A stretch of 64,000 nt of DNA from Sulfuriferula plumbiphila (GCF_009938015.1 NZ_AP021884.1:1041501-1105500), one strand, 5' to 3'; positions 38,801 through 48,242 are shown, counted from the first letter of the stretch. Program-made: numbers and translations. Notes: generated from the letters alone by a model not told the origin.

Positions 38801-39766
38801 CGCGACAGTTTCGTTTAAGCCCTGATAAAAATCCCCGAAAAAACGGGAAAGCGACTCGAAAAATGTCTGGTACAGTACCGCCCTGACCGTATATTTCAGG
38901 TCAATATCCGATATGGTTTTGCGAAAAGTCTGAAAAATGAAATAAGGCCCATACGGGTTGTCGTGCGCAGTGGCAGCGCTGGAGGCCAGTACCCGGTATC
39001 GTATTTCAAAATTTTCTATTGCGGACTGATGTTCAAAGCCCAGCTCATTGATTACCTGGGAGACGTTTAGCCAATCTTCAAAATCGTCGATATCGACCAG
39101 GGATAGTTGTTCGCTTTGGTACTGGTCAACCGAGGCGGGCCGTTGATCGAATATTTGTTGGAGATATGACGCATCCAGAAACGCCAGCTCGATTTCTGCG
39201 CGACGCGAGAAAAGCAACGGGTAGAGGGTGTTGATGAGCCGGTTTTCTGTGAAATCAGGGGACTGGTAGGCAGCCTGAATCAGCTTGTCCTCCAGGTTTT
39301 CATAGAAGTCCTGGATAACCTGTTTGATGAAAGCAATAAATTGCTCGTGGCATCTGGCTTTAGCCGTATCAACCCGGGGTTGGGGAAAGGCATGCGCCGG
39401 GTTCGGCGTGGAGGTCCTGGCGCTTTCTTCCGCTACCCGTGTCAAGTCCAGGAAGGCGTTTATCGGGAAATTTTCTACTGCAATTCCCAGGGAGTTCTGA
39501 GAAACGCGCACAACGCTTCCGGAGAGTCGATACAAGTCCGCGCCGGCCAGATCCGGACGAAATTCGATGGTAATTATCCGGTCCTGCAGGGCAGGGACAG
39601 ATGCGGGATATATACCGGAATCCGGTAATAATAAGGATACAAGGACGCCTTTCGGGCAGAAATCATTGATTTCGCATGGCAACGACCCGGCCCAGCCATT
39701 TTTCAGAATTGCGGGTTGCAATACCCGGAACCGCTTGTATTGGCGTCTTTCGGCAGATCGATTCAT
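35855..39766 (-). CDS. PilZ-DUF1631-GGDEF-EAL regulatory protein
   Basis: About 1303 residues from ATG 39766. An N-terminal PilZ-like domain (RRQYKRFRVLQPA, residues 8-110) could bind c-di-GMP. A very long DUF1631 region follows to about residue 880. The GGDEF domain (about 890-1050) has its signature changed to RLGEDVFAV, so cyclase activity is doubtful. The EAL domain (about 1075-1300) reads EIL in place of EAL but keeps SLDDFGSGYSSFAYL, KIDGAFIRD and IAEYVES. It may be a phosphodiesterase or a pure c-di-GMP sensor, possibly for pili or surface growth. Confidence 0.85.
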   Translation of the reverse strand: MNRSAERRQYKRFRVLQPAILKNGWAGSLPCEINDFCPKGVLVSLLLPDSGIYPASVPALQDRIITIEFRPDLAGADLYRLSGSVVRVSQNSLGIAVENFPINAFLDLTRVAEESARTSTPNPAHAFPQPRVDTAKARCHEQFIAFIKQVIQDFYENLEDKLIQAAYQSPDFTENRLINTLYPLLFSRRAEIELAFLDASYLQQIFDQRPASVDQYQSEQLSLVDIDDFEDWLNVSQVINELGFEHQSAIENFEIRYRVLASSAATAHDNPYGPYFIFQTFRKTISDIDLKYTVRAVLYQTFFESLSRFFGDFYQGLNETVAFVPALRNPKAAAVQDSGPAQKTKNSDTSPNQAGQTLAPDRNGKPPSSQRTTGPASDSIGNDQREYKLDNLLHYLSDPKTEFRSPIDHLVFRGHANFADSSTPRTSSLIPAVNSLFNAAHNAQQDNFKYGHTGTQPSPGANIPEGRANLEKILNVLDSVRLRQNCGIEQNDHVSIKRRLTTELPQLEGSEAGSDKYFQAIRLFDALLSKPLTDDAQGSDIRALLKKLEMPLLKLALLDEKFLESDAHPARQTVNLFERYYVAADDSGKIFDPKLLQLLHQLANRVVDNYEANPAVFDEVNGILASLLGPIENARKKNARRIQLISEGGEKICLVRDQVEQEIRLRLGGKMVPKIILVLLDTGWRHYLQMTSLRQGQDSMEHQRALALLDDLLALLAPDAIVKGIDAKKTHILVTYISEKLKETLFDEAAIEDITQDLSKQLQGKKPVEFQFHGSGEPDATGKHNPGDAKIRQLRKGDWLSFDQQGSQVPHQLVWSNLLQSRFVFTNRSATKKRHLEQHDLAHAIKTGTAIKIPGLDAPFMERSAHKVMLDAYEWLYHQATHDPETGLLNRKGLMNQLEKIFAGDGTENQGAILCLMMFDQLKAIYHSCDQAEAEASLLAVVASLSKEIQPSDLFSRLGEDVFAVLFRGRTLDKSYVAAQNMVSRIKEHRITCQDKSFVLGVSAGIAELSADADSPSTLIKNAGSACVAAKSMGSNTVQRYENTSSQIKSEQALFEWAGIIDKALNEDLLFLRCQKIQPVLSDNGSLPHYEILLGLHDSLGIQPFDFIRAAERWKRCPDLDLWVLRNSFKWIRKNAAQLGVINGFSINLSGLSLVNENVLDFIRNTLDASDLPPEKIIFEVTESAAIERLDAAQDFIDKVKAYGCRFSLDDFGSGYSSFAYLKRLKVDYLKIDGAFIRDMLKEHADFSMVKSMHEVGHALGLKTIAEYVESDAIFDKVKEIGIDYAQGYAIEKPVLLHQLIPV

Positions 39767-39871
39767 AAGCAATCAGTCCCGGAGAGTTAAGCTACCCATG
39801 CGCTGAATTAACGTTTTTTTGGCGCGCATTCACTAAATTAATATTATCCAGCCCCGCAGGACGTGATTTCC

Positions 39872-41215
39872 TCATGTGGAGTGGCCGGTGACTTTCACTC
39901 GGGCACGCCCGCGCGCCAGGCGGATGTTGAGAGATTCGTCAACCCGAATCTGGTCGCTGCCGTGAATAATGTCGCCTTGTTCGTTTTGCACGATGCTGTA
40001 GCCGCGCGCCAGTACCGCTTCCGGGTTGAGGTGGGTGAGGTGGCTGGCAAGCCGGGCGGTTTCCTGATTGGCATGGGCGAGTTGCAAGTGCATGGCACGT
40101 GTCAGCGCGGCGGCGCGGGCAGCAAGGGCAAGCTGCCGAACGGCGAAATCGGGGCTGGCCTGCAGGAGCCGCCGGGCGAGCGTGCTGTGGTGCCAGTGGC
40201 GGCGTTCCCGGGCGGTTACCATCGCGTTACGCAGGCGCTGCGTGAGGTGGCCGAGGGCAGCTTGCCGGGCTTCCAGCCTGCGCCCCGGATGCACCAGTCG
40301 GCGTGCCAGGTAGTCCAGTTGCTGGCTGTGGGTATCGAGTCGATGGCGTGCCAGGCGCCGTAGTCTCGCCTGGTTAAGTTCCAGCTTGTGGATCAGGTCG
40401 GTGCGGTTGGGGCTGGCCAGCTCTGCCGCCGCTGTGGGGGTGGGAGCGCGCAGGTCGGCTGCGAAGTCGGCGATGGTGAAGTCGGTCTCGTGGCCGATGC
40501 CGCACACGATGGGGATGGGGCTGGCGGCTACCGTGCGCGCCACGATTTCTTCGTTAAATGGCCACAGGTCTTCAATGCTGCCGCCCCCCCGGCACAGGAT
40601 CAGCACGTCGCATTCGGCTCTTCGATAAGCGCTTTGCAGTGCGGCGCTGATCTGCACTGCGGCGTCCGCACCCTGCACCGGTGTTGGGTATAGCACCACC
40701 GGCAGGGCGGGCATGCGGCGTTTGAGGGTGGTGAGCACGTCGCGCAATGCTGCCGCCTGGAGCGAGGTGACAACGCCAATACGCTGCGGGAAGGCGGGCA
40801 GGCGGCGCTTGCGGGCAGAATCAAACAGGCCCTCTTGTTCCAGTTTGGCCTTGAGCTGTTCAAATGCCTCGAACAGCGCACCCAGTCCGGCGCGGCGCAG
40901 GCTATCCACCTGGAGCTGAAATTCGCCACGTGCCTCATACAGGGTCGGCGTGGCGCGTACTTCCACCTGCATTCCGTTATCTGGCAGCCAGTCAATAAAC
41001 TGGTTGCGCCCGCGAAACATGACACAGCGTACTTGGGCGCTGGCGTCCTTGAGCGAAAAATACCAGTGCCCCGAGGCAGCACGCGTGAGGTTGGAAATTT
41101 CGCCCGCGATCCAGGCCAGCGGTAGCGTTTGTTCCAGCGTCTCGCGCGCCAGGCGATTGAGTGCGCTGACACTCAGCACGGGCTGGGCGGGAGGAGAAAA
41201 CAGGGGCGTGATCAT
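39872..41215 (-). CDS. xseA: exodeoxyribonuclease VII large subunit
   Basis: About 447 residues. An N-terminal OB-fold (SVSALNRLARETLEQTLPLAWIAGEISN; SGHWYFSLKDASAQVRCVMF) is followed by the catalytic domain with RIGVVTSLQAAALRD, LCRGGGSIEDLWPFNEE and CGIGHETDFTIADF. The coiled C-terminal part ends in the typical RGYSIVQNEQG. Degrades single-stranded DNA with XseB, not present here. ATG 41215 is preferred; a GTG at 41245 would add ten non-conserved residues. Confidence 0.93.
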   Translation of the reverse strand: MITPLFSPPAQPVLSVSALNRLARETLEQTLPLAWIAGEISNLTRAASGHWYFSLKDASAQVRCVMFRGRNQFIDWLPDNGMQVEVRATPTLYEARGEFQLQVDSLRRAGLGALFEAFEQLKAKLEQEGLFDSARKRRLPAFPQRIGVVTSLQAAALRDVLTTLKRRMPALPVVLYPTPVQGADAAVQISAALQSAYRRAECDVLILCRGGGSIEDLWPFNEEIVARTVAASPIPIVCGIGHETDFTIADFAADLRAPTPTAAAELASPNRTDLIHKLELNQARLRRLARHRLDTHSQQLDYLARRLVHPGRRLEARQAALGHLTQRLRNAMVTARERRHWHHSTLARRLLQASPDFAVRQLALAARAAALTRAMHLQLAHANQETARLASHLTHLNPEAVLARGYSIVQNEQGDIIHGSDQIRVDESLNIRLARGRARVKVTGHST

Positions 41216-41393
41216 GTTTTTGTCAAGAAGTTCTTCCACAGTCACGGAAATTTAACATGAGCGTTGAGCTTAATGGGTTGATGCAACAGGGTTTTTTATA
41301 ACATCATGTTTTTAAACAAAAATTATACGATTAAAAATACAGCGACGGATAAAATTTCTTTATCTGCTGGTTACTTAGGGGTGAGCTGAACAT

Positions 41394-41428
41394 CTTACCC
41401 ACAAAGTTATCCACAGCTTTTGTGGGCA
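41394..41428. promoter_or_regulatory. cluster of DnaA-box-like sites in an A/T-rich gap
   Basis: The 360-base gap between xseA and exbB has no gene. It holds an A/T-rich run (about 41285-41365). Next to it are ttacccaca (41394-41402), a perfect DnaA box ttatccaca (41407-41415) and tgtgggcaa, the reverse of a third box (about 41420-41428). cccacaaa and tttgtggg around the perfect box are an 8-base inverted repeat. It might bind DnaA for control of a neighbouring gene; there is no dnaA, dnaN or parA nearby. Confidence 0.45.
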
Positions 41429-41605
41429 ACTGAAAAAAAGCTTGCGGGCTGGCAAGTTAGCATCGTCATTGTAGCCATATCATGAACAATGTGTGCTAAA
41501 TCTGGAAATTGGAAATTGCATCACCGTTACTCCCGGTGCCGCCCTTGCCGAAACTGGCTTGCCAAGCTAAAGTGACGCACGTTTTCGATTCCCGGGAGTT
41601 CATGC

Positions 41606-42211
41606 GTGTTAGCCATTATCGAAGCAGCCGGTTGGCCGATCTGGCCACTGATTTTAGCCTCTGTGCTGACGCTTGCCATCATCATCGAGCGTTTCATTTC
41701 ATTGCGTCAGAAAGAAGTTGCCCCGCGCGGCCTGCTGGAGGGTGTGGTGCAGGAGTACCGCAAGCAGGGCGTAACCGCGGAGATGCTGGGCCGCTTGTCC
41801 ATGGGCTCACACTTGGCGCGCATTTTTGGCGCGGGTTTGCGCAATGCGAAAGCGCCCCGGGAGGTCATGAAGGAATCCATCGAAGAGGCCGGACGCGCGG
41901 CAGCGCACGATCTGGAGCGTTTTCTCACTGCGCTGGGCACGATTGCTTCGATTGCGCCCTTGCTTGGCCTGCTCGGCACGGTGATCGGCATGGTGGAAAT
42001 TTTCGGCGCGCAAACGCCTTCAGGCGGCAACCCGGCGGTACTCGCGCATGGTATCTCGATTGCACTGTACAACACGGCGTTTGGCCTGATTGTGGCGATC
42101 CCCAGCATGATTTTCTACCGGTTTTTTCGCACCCGTGTGGAAGCCCTGGTAGTGGAGATGGAGCAGCAGGCCATCAAGCTGGTGGAAATGGTGCACGGTG
42201 AGCGGACATGA
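41606..42211 (+). CDS. exbB: ExbB/TolQ/MotA-family proton channel protein
   Basis: 201 residues from GTG 41606, with GGGAG eight bases upstream. Three membrane spans: PLILASVLTLAIIIERF at the N-terminus, then APLLGLLGTVIGMVEIF and ALYNTAFGLIVAIPSMIFY after a cytoplasmic loop. With ExbD and TonB it feeds proton-motive force to outer-membrane transporters. Its position before exbD-lpxK is common in betaproteobacteria. Confidence 0.9.
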   Translation: MLAIIEAAGWPIWPLILASVLTLAIIIERFISLRQKEVAPRGLLEGVVQEYRKQGVTAEMLGRLSMGSHLARIFGAGLRNAKAPREVMKESIEEAGRAAAHDLERFLTALGTIASIAPLLGLLGTVIGMVEIFGAQTPSGGNPAVLAHGISIALYNTAFGLIVAIPSMIFYRFFRTRVEALVVEMEQQAIKLVEMVHGERT

Positions 42212-42630
42212 ATTTCCAGCGCGGCCAGCACCGGGATGAGCCGGAAATCAATTTGATTCCGATGATTGACGTGTTGCTGGTGATTTTGATTTTTTTGATG
42301 GTGACCACCACCTACGCCAAATTCTCCGAATTGCAGATCAACCTGCCCCAGGCCGCCGGTGAACCAGCCAAGGAAAAACCGGCCCAAATCAATGTGGCGG
42401 TGGACGCCGCCGGTAATTACCAGATCAACGATGCGGCAGTGAATTTTGCCAACATCGCGAGTTTGTCCGATGCCCTTAAAAAAGCGGCAGGCAGTGCCGC
42501 CGCACCGGTGATCGTCATTAACGCCGACGCTAAAGCCAACTATCAGTCAGTGATCAACGTGATGGAAGCTGCGCGTGAGGCAGGCTTGGTGCGCGTCACC
42601 TTCGCCACCCAGCGGGGCGAAATCCGCTAA
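42208..42630 (+). CDS. exbD: ExbD/TolR-family energy-transducing protein
   Basis: 140 residues. Single N-terminal span with the proton-carrying Asp in LIPMIDVLLVILIFLMVTTT, followed by a periplasmic domain (INVAVDAAGNYQIND; VINADAKANYQSVINVMEAAREAGL). It overlaps exbB by four bases (atga), so the two chains are made together. Partner TonB is not in the window. Confidence 0.92.
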   Translation: MNFQRGQHRDEPEINLIPMIDVLLVILIFLMVTTTYAKFSELQINLPQAAGEPAKEKPAQINVAVDAAGNYQINDAAVNFANIASLSDALKKAAGSAAAPVIVINADAKANYQSVINVMEAAREAGLVRVTFATQRGEIR

Positions 42631-42672
42631 TTATCCTGGCTGGCTGCTGCCAGCCGATGTTTCCCCGTTCCC

Positions 42673-43791
42673 ATGAGTCATCCCACAGCCAAATCCTGGA
42701 CCGACCCCTTTGGCAGCAATCGTCTTGGTCTGTGGCTGGCTGATCGACGTGACCGTAAGACCGGGTTGATGCACCGCGTCGCCGCGCGATGGGGCTGGCT
42801 AAAGCCGATGGGCGAGCGCGGCAAGGTGGTGTGGATTATTGCCGGGGCGGAACGCGACAGCGTGCGTCTGGCGGTGGAGCTGCTGCGCGCCATCCGGGCG
42901 CGGCGGCTGGATATTCGCCTGGTGCTGACGTACGAGCATGAATACCCGGAACTGCTGGCACTGCTGGATGATTGCGACAAGACTGGCTGGGGTTATGCGC
43001 CATGCGATCATCCCCAGGCAACCGCGCGGGTGCTGCAGCGCTTCGCGCCATTCGGCGTGGTGCTGGTAGGTACGCAGGTGCGCCCGAATTTGCTGGCAGC
43101 GCTGGCTGGGCGGCCACACCTGCTGGCGGTGAATGTTCCCGGTCAGGTCGATTTCGCTTGCGAGCGTGTGTATGCGAGCAATGAGACTGCCACAGCGCTG
43201 GCAAATCAGGCACCTGTCGCCGACATGCGTGCCATTCTAGTCGAGGCGCAGGTAGATCCCAATTTCAAATCGCTGGTCAATGGCAACGCGGAACGGCATT
43301 TGTGGTGGTTGCATGGCGCCACTCCAGGCTATGCGGGTGAACTGGCACAGGTACTGTTCAGCCGGGCGCCGCAGGATATCCTGTTTGTCAGCGGGGAGCG
43401 TCCGCAAGCAGCAGTGATTTGCATGAGTAGCTGGAAGCGCGAACCACCCGCGGGCGGCAGCGTGATGTGGGTGGATGACAGCAAGTGGTTGCCGGGTATC
43501 GCCGCGGCGGTGACGGCAGCCCACCTGGTGCGGTTTGATGCGGCAGTGCTGTGGCAGGCAATGGCGGGAGGAGCGGCGTTGTCGCGTGCTCCCGGGATGA
43601 GGCTGCCCAAAGCCGCGCTGACAGAAGCCGTAGCGGAGACGGCGGATGTCGCCGCGTTATGGTACAGTTACCGGGATGCGCCGATTGCCGCGCGCAAACA
43701 CGGCGACACCGCGCGGCGGCTGTTTTGGCAGGAACGGCGGCTGGCGGAATCGGTAAGCCGGGAACTGGTGGAACGGGTATTTGAATGGTAA
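42673..43791 (+). CDS. Kdo-transferase-like (KdtA N-domain-like) protein
   Basis: 372 residues, not confidently assigned. The first half resembles the N-terminal domain of Kdo transferases: GERGKVVWIIAGAERDSVRLAVELLRAIRARR then FAPFGVVLVGTQVRPNLLAAL near residue 120, at the place where WaaA reads xETELWPNL; here the catalytic Glu is changed (VGTQVRPN). The second half is weakly like a nucleotide-sugar domain. It lies between exbD and lpxK and overlaps lpxK by seven bases, so a role in lipid A/Kdo biology is inferred. A degenerate, non-catalytic paralogue is possible. Confidence 0.45.
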   Translation: MSHPTAKSWTDPFGSNRLGLWLADRRDRKTGLMHRVAARWGWLKPMGERGKVVWIIAGAERDSVRLAVELLRAIRARRLDIRLVLTYEHEYPELLALLDDCDKTGWGYAPCDHPQATARVLQRFAPFGVVLVGTQVRPNLLAALAGRPHLLAVNVPGQVDFACERVYASNETATALANQAPVADMRAILVEAQVDPNFKSLVNGNAERHLWWLHGATPGYAGELAQVLFSRAPQDILFVSGERPQAAVICMSSWKREPPAGGSVMWVDDSKWLPGIAAAVTAAHLVRFDAAVLWQAMAGGAALSRAPGMRLPKAALTEAVAETADVAALWYSYRDAPIAARKHGDTARRLFWQERRLAESVSRELVERVFEW

Positions 43792-44789
43792 GCAGCTGGA
43801 TCACGCGGCAGTGGCAGGGCACCACGCTCTGGCACTTGTTGCTGATTCCGTTGGGCTGGGTGTTTGGTCTGCTGGCGGGCTTGCGCCGCACGCTCTATCG
43901 GGTCGGCATGCTGCGTGCCCAAACGTTGCCGGTGCCGGTCATCGTGATCGGCAACATCAGCGCTGGCGGCACCGGCAAAACCCCGCTGGTCGCCTGGCTG
44001 GCACGCGAGCTGGCAATACATGGCTGGCACCCTGGGGTGATCAGTCGCGGCTACGGTGGCAGCGCCCATATTCCACAGCAGGCAGGCATGCACAGCGATA
44101 CGGCGCGCGTGGGCGATGAACCTGTGCTGCTGGCAAGCCTGGTCCAATGCCCGGTATGGGTCGGGCGCGACCGTGCTGCAGCGGGACGCGCATTGCTGGT
44201 AGCCCACCCGGAGGTGGACGTGCTGATTTCCGACGATGGCTTGCAGCATTATCGTCTGGCGCGCGCTGTGGAAATTGCCGTGGTGGACGGTGCGCGCGGT
44301 TTTGGCAATGGCCGTCCGCTGCCCGCTGGTCCGCTGCGCGAGCCGGTGGTCAGGTTGGGCGCCGTAGATGCCATTGTGGTGAACCAGCCAGAGGCGGCGC
44401 AACTGAATTTGCCTGCCATGCTGCCGGTTTATTCGATGCGCCTGGAAGGCGCGTGTTTTGTGAACCTCGCGGACCCTTCTCGCAGCGTCCGCGCCGCCGA
44501 TTTTGTCGGACAGGAAATCCATGCCATTGCCGGTATCGGCCATCCCCAGCGTTTTTTTGACCACATTGCTGCCCTGGGCATCCACGCGCAGTATCATGCC
44601 TTTCCCGATCATCATGCCTATCGGGCCGCCGATCTCGCTTACTCGGGCCAGATCCTGATGACCAGTAAAGATGCGGTAAAATGTAGCGCATTCGCGGCTC
44701 AAAACATGTGGGCGCTGCCGGTGCAGGCGTCCATACAACCAGACCTTCTCGGGCTCGTGCTCGCCAAACTAGGAAACCGTCATGGATAG
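43785..44789 (+). CDS. lpxK: tetraacyldisaccharide 4'-kinase
   Basis: 334 residues. An N-terminal hydrophobic anchor ([16 protein letters not shown]) precedes the P-loop [18 protein letters not shown] near residue 48. VISRGYGG and [23 protein letters not shown] are the other family blocks. Phosphorylates the lipid A disaccharide at the inner membrane. It overlaps both its neighbours, the Kdo-transferase-like gene by seven bases and the Trm112 gene by eight. Confidence 0.95.
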   Translation: MVSSWITRQWQGTTLWHLLLIPLGWVFGLLAGLRRTLYRVGMLRAQTLPVPVIVIGNISAGGTGKTPLVAWLARELAIHGWHPGVISRGYGGSAHIPQQAGMHSDTARVGDEPVLLASLVQCPVWVGRDRAAAGRALLVAHPEVDVLISDDGLQHYRLARAVEIAVVDGARGFGNGRPLPAGPLREPVVRLGAVDAIVVNQPEAAQLNLPAMLPVYSMRLEGACFVNLADPSRSVRAADFVGQEIHAIAGIGHPQRFFDHIAALGIHAQYHAFPDHHAYRAADLAYSGQILMTSKDAVKCSAFAAQNMWALPVQASIQPDLLGLVLAKLGNRHG

Positions 44790-44961
44790 CAAACTGCTGG
44801 ATATTCTCGTCTGCCCGCTTTGCAAGGGGCCGCTGGTGTACAAAAAAACCGAGCAGGAACTGATCTGCAAGGCCGACCGCCTGGCTTTCCCCATCCGCGA
44901 CGATATTCCGGTGATGCTGGAGGGTGAAGCGCGCAGGCTGGCAGAAACCGAAGAAGTCTGA
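44782..44961 (+). CDS. ycaR: Trm112-family small zinc-ribbon-like protein
   Basis: 59 residues, read directly from the sequence. [20 protein letters not shown] with the CxxC pair, then [20 protein letters not shown] with the third Cys, is the Trm112/YcaR pattern. It overlaps lpxK by eight bases and precedes kdsB, the arrangement found throughout proteobacteria. In eukaryotes and archaea relatives activate methyltransferases; the bacterial role between lpxK and kdsB is unclear. Confidence 0.9.
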   Translation: MDSKLLDILVCPLCKGPLVYKKTEQELICKADRLAFPIRDDIPVMLEGEARRLAETEEV

Positions 44962-45040
44962 TGGATGCTTCCAAAAGCGCAAATTGCAAATTTTTCGAGT
45001 GCCTGGGCTTTAGGCGAACGATGAGTTTTTAGGGGGGCTC

Positions 45041-45796
45041 ATGACCGATTTCATCGCAGTCATCCCGGCGCGCTATGCCTCCACGCGCCTGCCCGCCAAG
45101 CCGCTTGCTGACATTGCCGGCAAGCCCATGGTGGTGCGGGTGGCTGAACGCGCAGCGCAGAGCGGTGCCAGCGCGGTATGGGTGGCGGCAGACGATGCGC
45201 GCATCATCGCGGCGGTCGAGGAGCACGGCCATCAGGCCCTGCTGACCTCGGCACACCATGCCTCCGGCACGGACCGGTTGGCGGAAGTGGTGGACAAGCT
45301 GGAACTGGATGACGACGCCATTGTGGCCAACGTGCAGGGTGATGAGCCGCTGATTGATCCCGCGCTGATCCACGCCGTCGCGCGCGAGCTGCAACTGCAC
45401 CCCGAAGCAGTGATGGCGACCGCCTGCCATGCGATTCATGACTACACCACGCTGACCAACCCCAACGTGGTCAAGGTGGTAATGGATATAGAGGGCTACG
45501 CGCTGTATTTTAGCCGCGCGCCCATTCCCTGGCCGCGCGATGCTTTTGCGGCGGGACAAAGTTTGCCGGAAGGCTTGCCGGTGTTTCGCCATATCGGCCT
45601 GTATGCCTATCGGGCCGGCTTTCTCCGGCGCTATGCGGGACTCACATCGGCCCCCATCGAACGCTTTGAGTCTCTCGAGCAGCTGCGCGTGTTGTGGCAT
45701 GGCTACAAGATCAGCGTGGCGGTGAGCGGGCAGCCTGCGCCGCTTGGCGTAGATACCGCAGAAGACCTCGCAATGGTGCGCCGGCTATGGGTTTGA
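45041..45796 (+). CDS. kdsB: 3-deoxy-manno-octulosonate cytidylyltransferase
   Basis: 251 residues. Activates Kdo to CMP-Kdo for lipopolysaccharide inner core. The nucleotide-binding start [20 protein letters not shown], the metal-site region [15 protein letters not shown] near residue 100, and [12 protein letters not shown] near residue 187 are diagnostic. It follows lpxK-Trm112 after 79 bases, in which a GGGGGG ribosome-site run sits just before ATG. Confidence 0.95.
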   Translation: MTDFIAVIPARYASTRLPAKPLADIAGKPMVVRVAERAAQSGASAVWVAADDARIIAAVEEHGHQALLTSAHHASGTDRLAEVVDKLELDDDAIVANVQGDEPLIDPALIHAVARELQLHPEAVMATACHAIHDYTTLTNPNVVKVVMDIEGYALYFSRAPIPWPRDAFAAGQSLPEGLPVFRHIGLYAYRAGFLRRYAGLTSAPIERFESLEQLRVLWHGYKISVAVSGQPAPLGVDTAEDLAMVRRLWV

Positions 45797-45894
45797 AACT
45801 GGTTTTATGTTTGAATAAAAAAAATTGAGTATTCAGAATGGCCTGAAATCCAATACCCTCACGGGCTGTCATAGTAAAATAAACCATGGAGTAA

Positions 45895-46551
<657 letters not shown>

Positions 46552-46557
46552 GCACTC

Positions 46558-46932
46558 ATGGGAAGCGCCATTGCGGATTTCAGCGACACCGAACGCAGCG
46601 TGGTGGAGAGCGCCGTCAAGGAACGCTACGGGCACGCTGTGCCGGTCGAGGTCGCCGACACCGAACTGCGCATATACCCGGAAGACCGTGAGCTGACCAC
46701 CTGTCCGTGCCTGTTCTGGAAACAGCGGGATTGCAGTTTCGTCATCGCCAAGGTGGGCGAAGGACGCTTCCGCAGCATGTTTTTCTACCGGGTGCATCAG
46801 ATGTTCGGCACCGGGCGCGAGGAATACGATGACCTCGGCGACTGTGTGCTGGTGTTGCTGAGAGTGCAGGCCGATCACGAAAAAGAACAGGCGGGCGTGA
46901 CTTCAGGCAAAACCGGCAAGGACATCTGTTAA
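46558..46932 (+). CDS. conserved hypothetical protein
   Basis: 124 residues, no family recognised. The N-terminus is mixed (FSDTERSVVESAVKERYG), the middle holds CPCLFWKQRDCSFVIAK with three Cys, and FRSMFFYRVHQMFGTGREEYDDL follows. The end is charged and probably disordered. It has no signal or membrane span. It starts six bases after adk, so it shares its transcript, and a hairpin terminator follows. The link to nucleotide or phosphate metabolism is only by position. Confidence 0.6.
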   Translation: MGSAIADFSDTERSVVESAVKERYGHAVPVEVADTELRIYPEDRELTTCPCLFWKQRDCSFVIAKVGEGRFRSMFFYRVHQMFGTGREEYDDLGDCVLVLLRVQADHEKEQAGVTSGKTGKDIC

Positions 46933-46938
46933 ACCCAT

Positions 46939-46967
46939 ACGCCAGCAGGGCAACCCGCTGGCGTTTT
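46939..46967 (+). terminator. rho-independent terminator after adk and hypothetical gene
   Basis: acgccagcaggg pairs with cccgctggcgt across a short caa loop with one bulged base, followed by tttt and then cattttt. It ends the kdsB/adk transcript seven bases after the upstream stop. pfp begins 22 bases further on, so pfp either has a promoter within or before the hairpin or depends on read-through. Confidence 0.75.
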
Positions 46968-46988
46968 CATTTTTGGAAGGAAACATAA

Positions 46989-48242
46989 ATGGCGAAAAAA
47001 AATGCCTTCTACGCACAGTCGGGTGGCGTCACCGCGGTCATCAACGCATCGGCCTGCGGCGTGATTCAAACTGCGCGCAAGCACAAGGACAAGATCGGCA
47101 AGGTCTATGCAGGCCGCAACGGCATTATCGGTGCGCTGACCGAAGACCTGATTGATACCAGCAAGGAAACCGACGCTGCCATTGCCGCGCTGCGCTCCAC
47201 TCCCTCCGGTGCTTTCGGCTCGTGCCGCTTCAAGCTGAAAAGCCTGGAAGCCAACAAGCGCGAATACGAGCGGCTGATTGAGGTGTTCAAGGCGCATAAC
47301 ATCGGCTACTTTTTCTACAATGGCGGCGGCGATTCCGCTGATACCTGCTTCAAGGTCTCGCAGTTGTCCGAATCCATGGGCTACCCGATCCAGGCCATCC
47401 ACGTACCCAAGACCGTGGACAATGACCTGCCCATTACCGACTGCTGTCCCGGTTTTGGATCCGTTGCCAAATACATCGCCGTGTCCACGCTGGAGGCCTC
47501 GTTTGACGTGCGTTCCATGGCCAAGACCTCGACCAGGGTTTTTGTCATCGAAGTGATGGGACGTCACGCCGGCTGGATTGCCGCTGCTGGCGGCCTGGTG
47601 GCTGACCAGGGTATTCCGGTGGTGATCCTGTTCCCGGAAATCGAATTCGATCAGAAAAAATTCCTCGCGGCGGTGAAGAAAAAAGTCGATGCATCCGGCT
47701 ACTGCACGATCGTGGTGTCCGAAGGCTGCCACTACCCCGACGGCAAATTCCTTGCCGAACAGGGCACCCGCGATGCCTTCGGTCATGCCCAGCTCGGTGG
47801 CGCAGCGCCGGTAGTGGCCAACATGATCAAACTGGCTCACGGTTACAAGTTCCACTGGGCGGTGGCGGATTACCTGCAACGCTCGGCACGCCACATCGCC
47901 TCCAAGACCGATGTGAAGCAGGCCTACGAGCTGGGAAAAAAGGCCGTCGAGCTGGCGATCAAGGGACATAATTCGGTGATGCCCACGGTGGATCGCATCT
48001 CTGATTCTCCCTACAAATACAAGATCGGTATGGCGCCCCTGTCCAAGGTCGCCAACGTCGAGAAATTCATGCCACGTGACTTCATCAGCAAGGACGGCTA
48101 CGGGATTACCGAAAAATGCCGCCGTTACCTGGCGCCACTGATTCAGGGAGAGGACTATCCCAGATATGAAGACGGTCTGCCGCAATATGTGACACTGAAG
48201 AATGTGGCGGTGGCGAAAAAATTGAAGGCGTTTGAAATTTGA
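46989..48242 (+). CDS. pfp: pyrophosphate-dependent 6-phosphofructokinase
   Basis: 417 residues, matching the long PPi-dependent class more than the 320-residue ATP class. The active-site blocks are YNGGGDSADTCFK near residue 112 and IHVPKTVDNDLPITD near residue 139, whose Lys in PKTVDND is the mark of PPi use. VFVIEVMGRHAGWIAAAGGL follows. The reaction is reversible and uses PPi in place of ATP; in autotrophs and methylotrophs it also acts on sedoheptulose phosphates. hppA lies nearby. Confidence 0.92.
   Translation: MAKKNAFYAQSGGVTAVINASACGVIQTARKHKDKIGKVYAGRNGIIGALTEDLIDTSKETDAAIAALRSTPSGAFGSCRFKLKSLEANKREYERLIEVFKAHNIGYFFYNGGGDSADTCFKVSQLSESMGYPIQAIHVPKTVDNDLPITDCCPGFGSVAKYIAVSTLEASFDVRSMAKTSTRVFVIEVMGRHAGWIAAAGGLVADQGIPVVILFPEIEFDQKKFLAAVKKKVDASGYCTIVVSEGCHYPDGKFLAEQGTRDAFGHAQLGGAAPVVANMIKLAHGYKFHWAVADYLQRSARHIASKTDVKQAYELGKKAVELAIKGHNSVMPTVDRISDSPYKYKIGMAPLSKVANVEKFMPRDFISKDGYGITEKCRRYLAPLIQGEDYPRYEDGLPQYVTLKNVAVAKKLKAFEI

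Noticed and set aside
41394..41428. Replication origin at the DnaA-box cluster
   Set aside because: No dnaA, dnaN, gyrB, rpmH or par genes nearby, and only three boxes; kept only as a regulatory candidate.
46929..48185. 418-codon minus-strand frame opposite pfp
   Set aside because: Shadow of a clear PPi-phosphofructokinase with strong codon bias; no ribosome site and no recognised domain.
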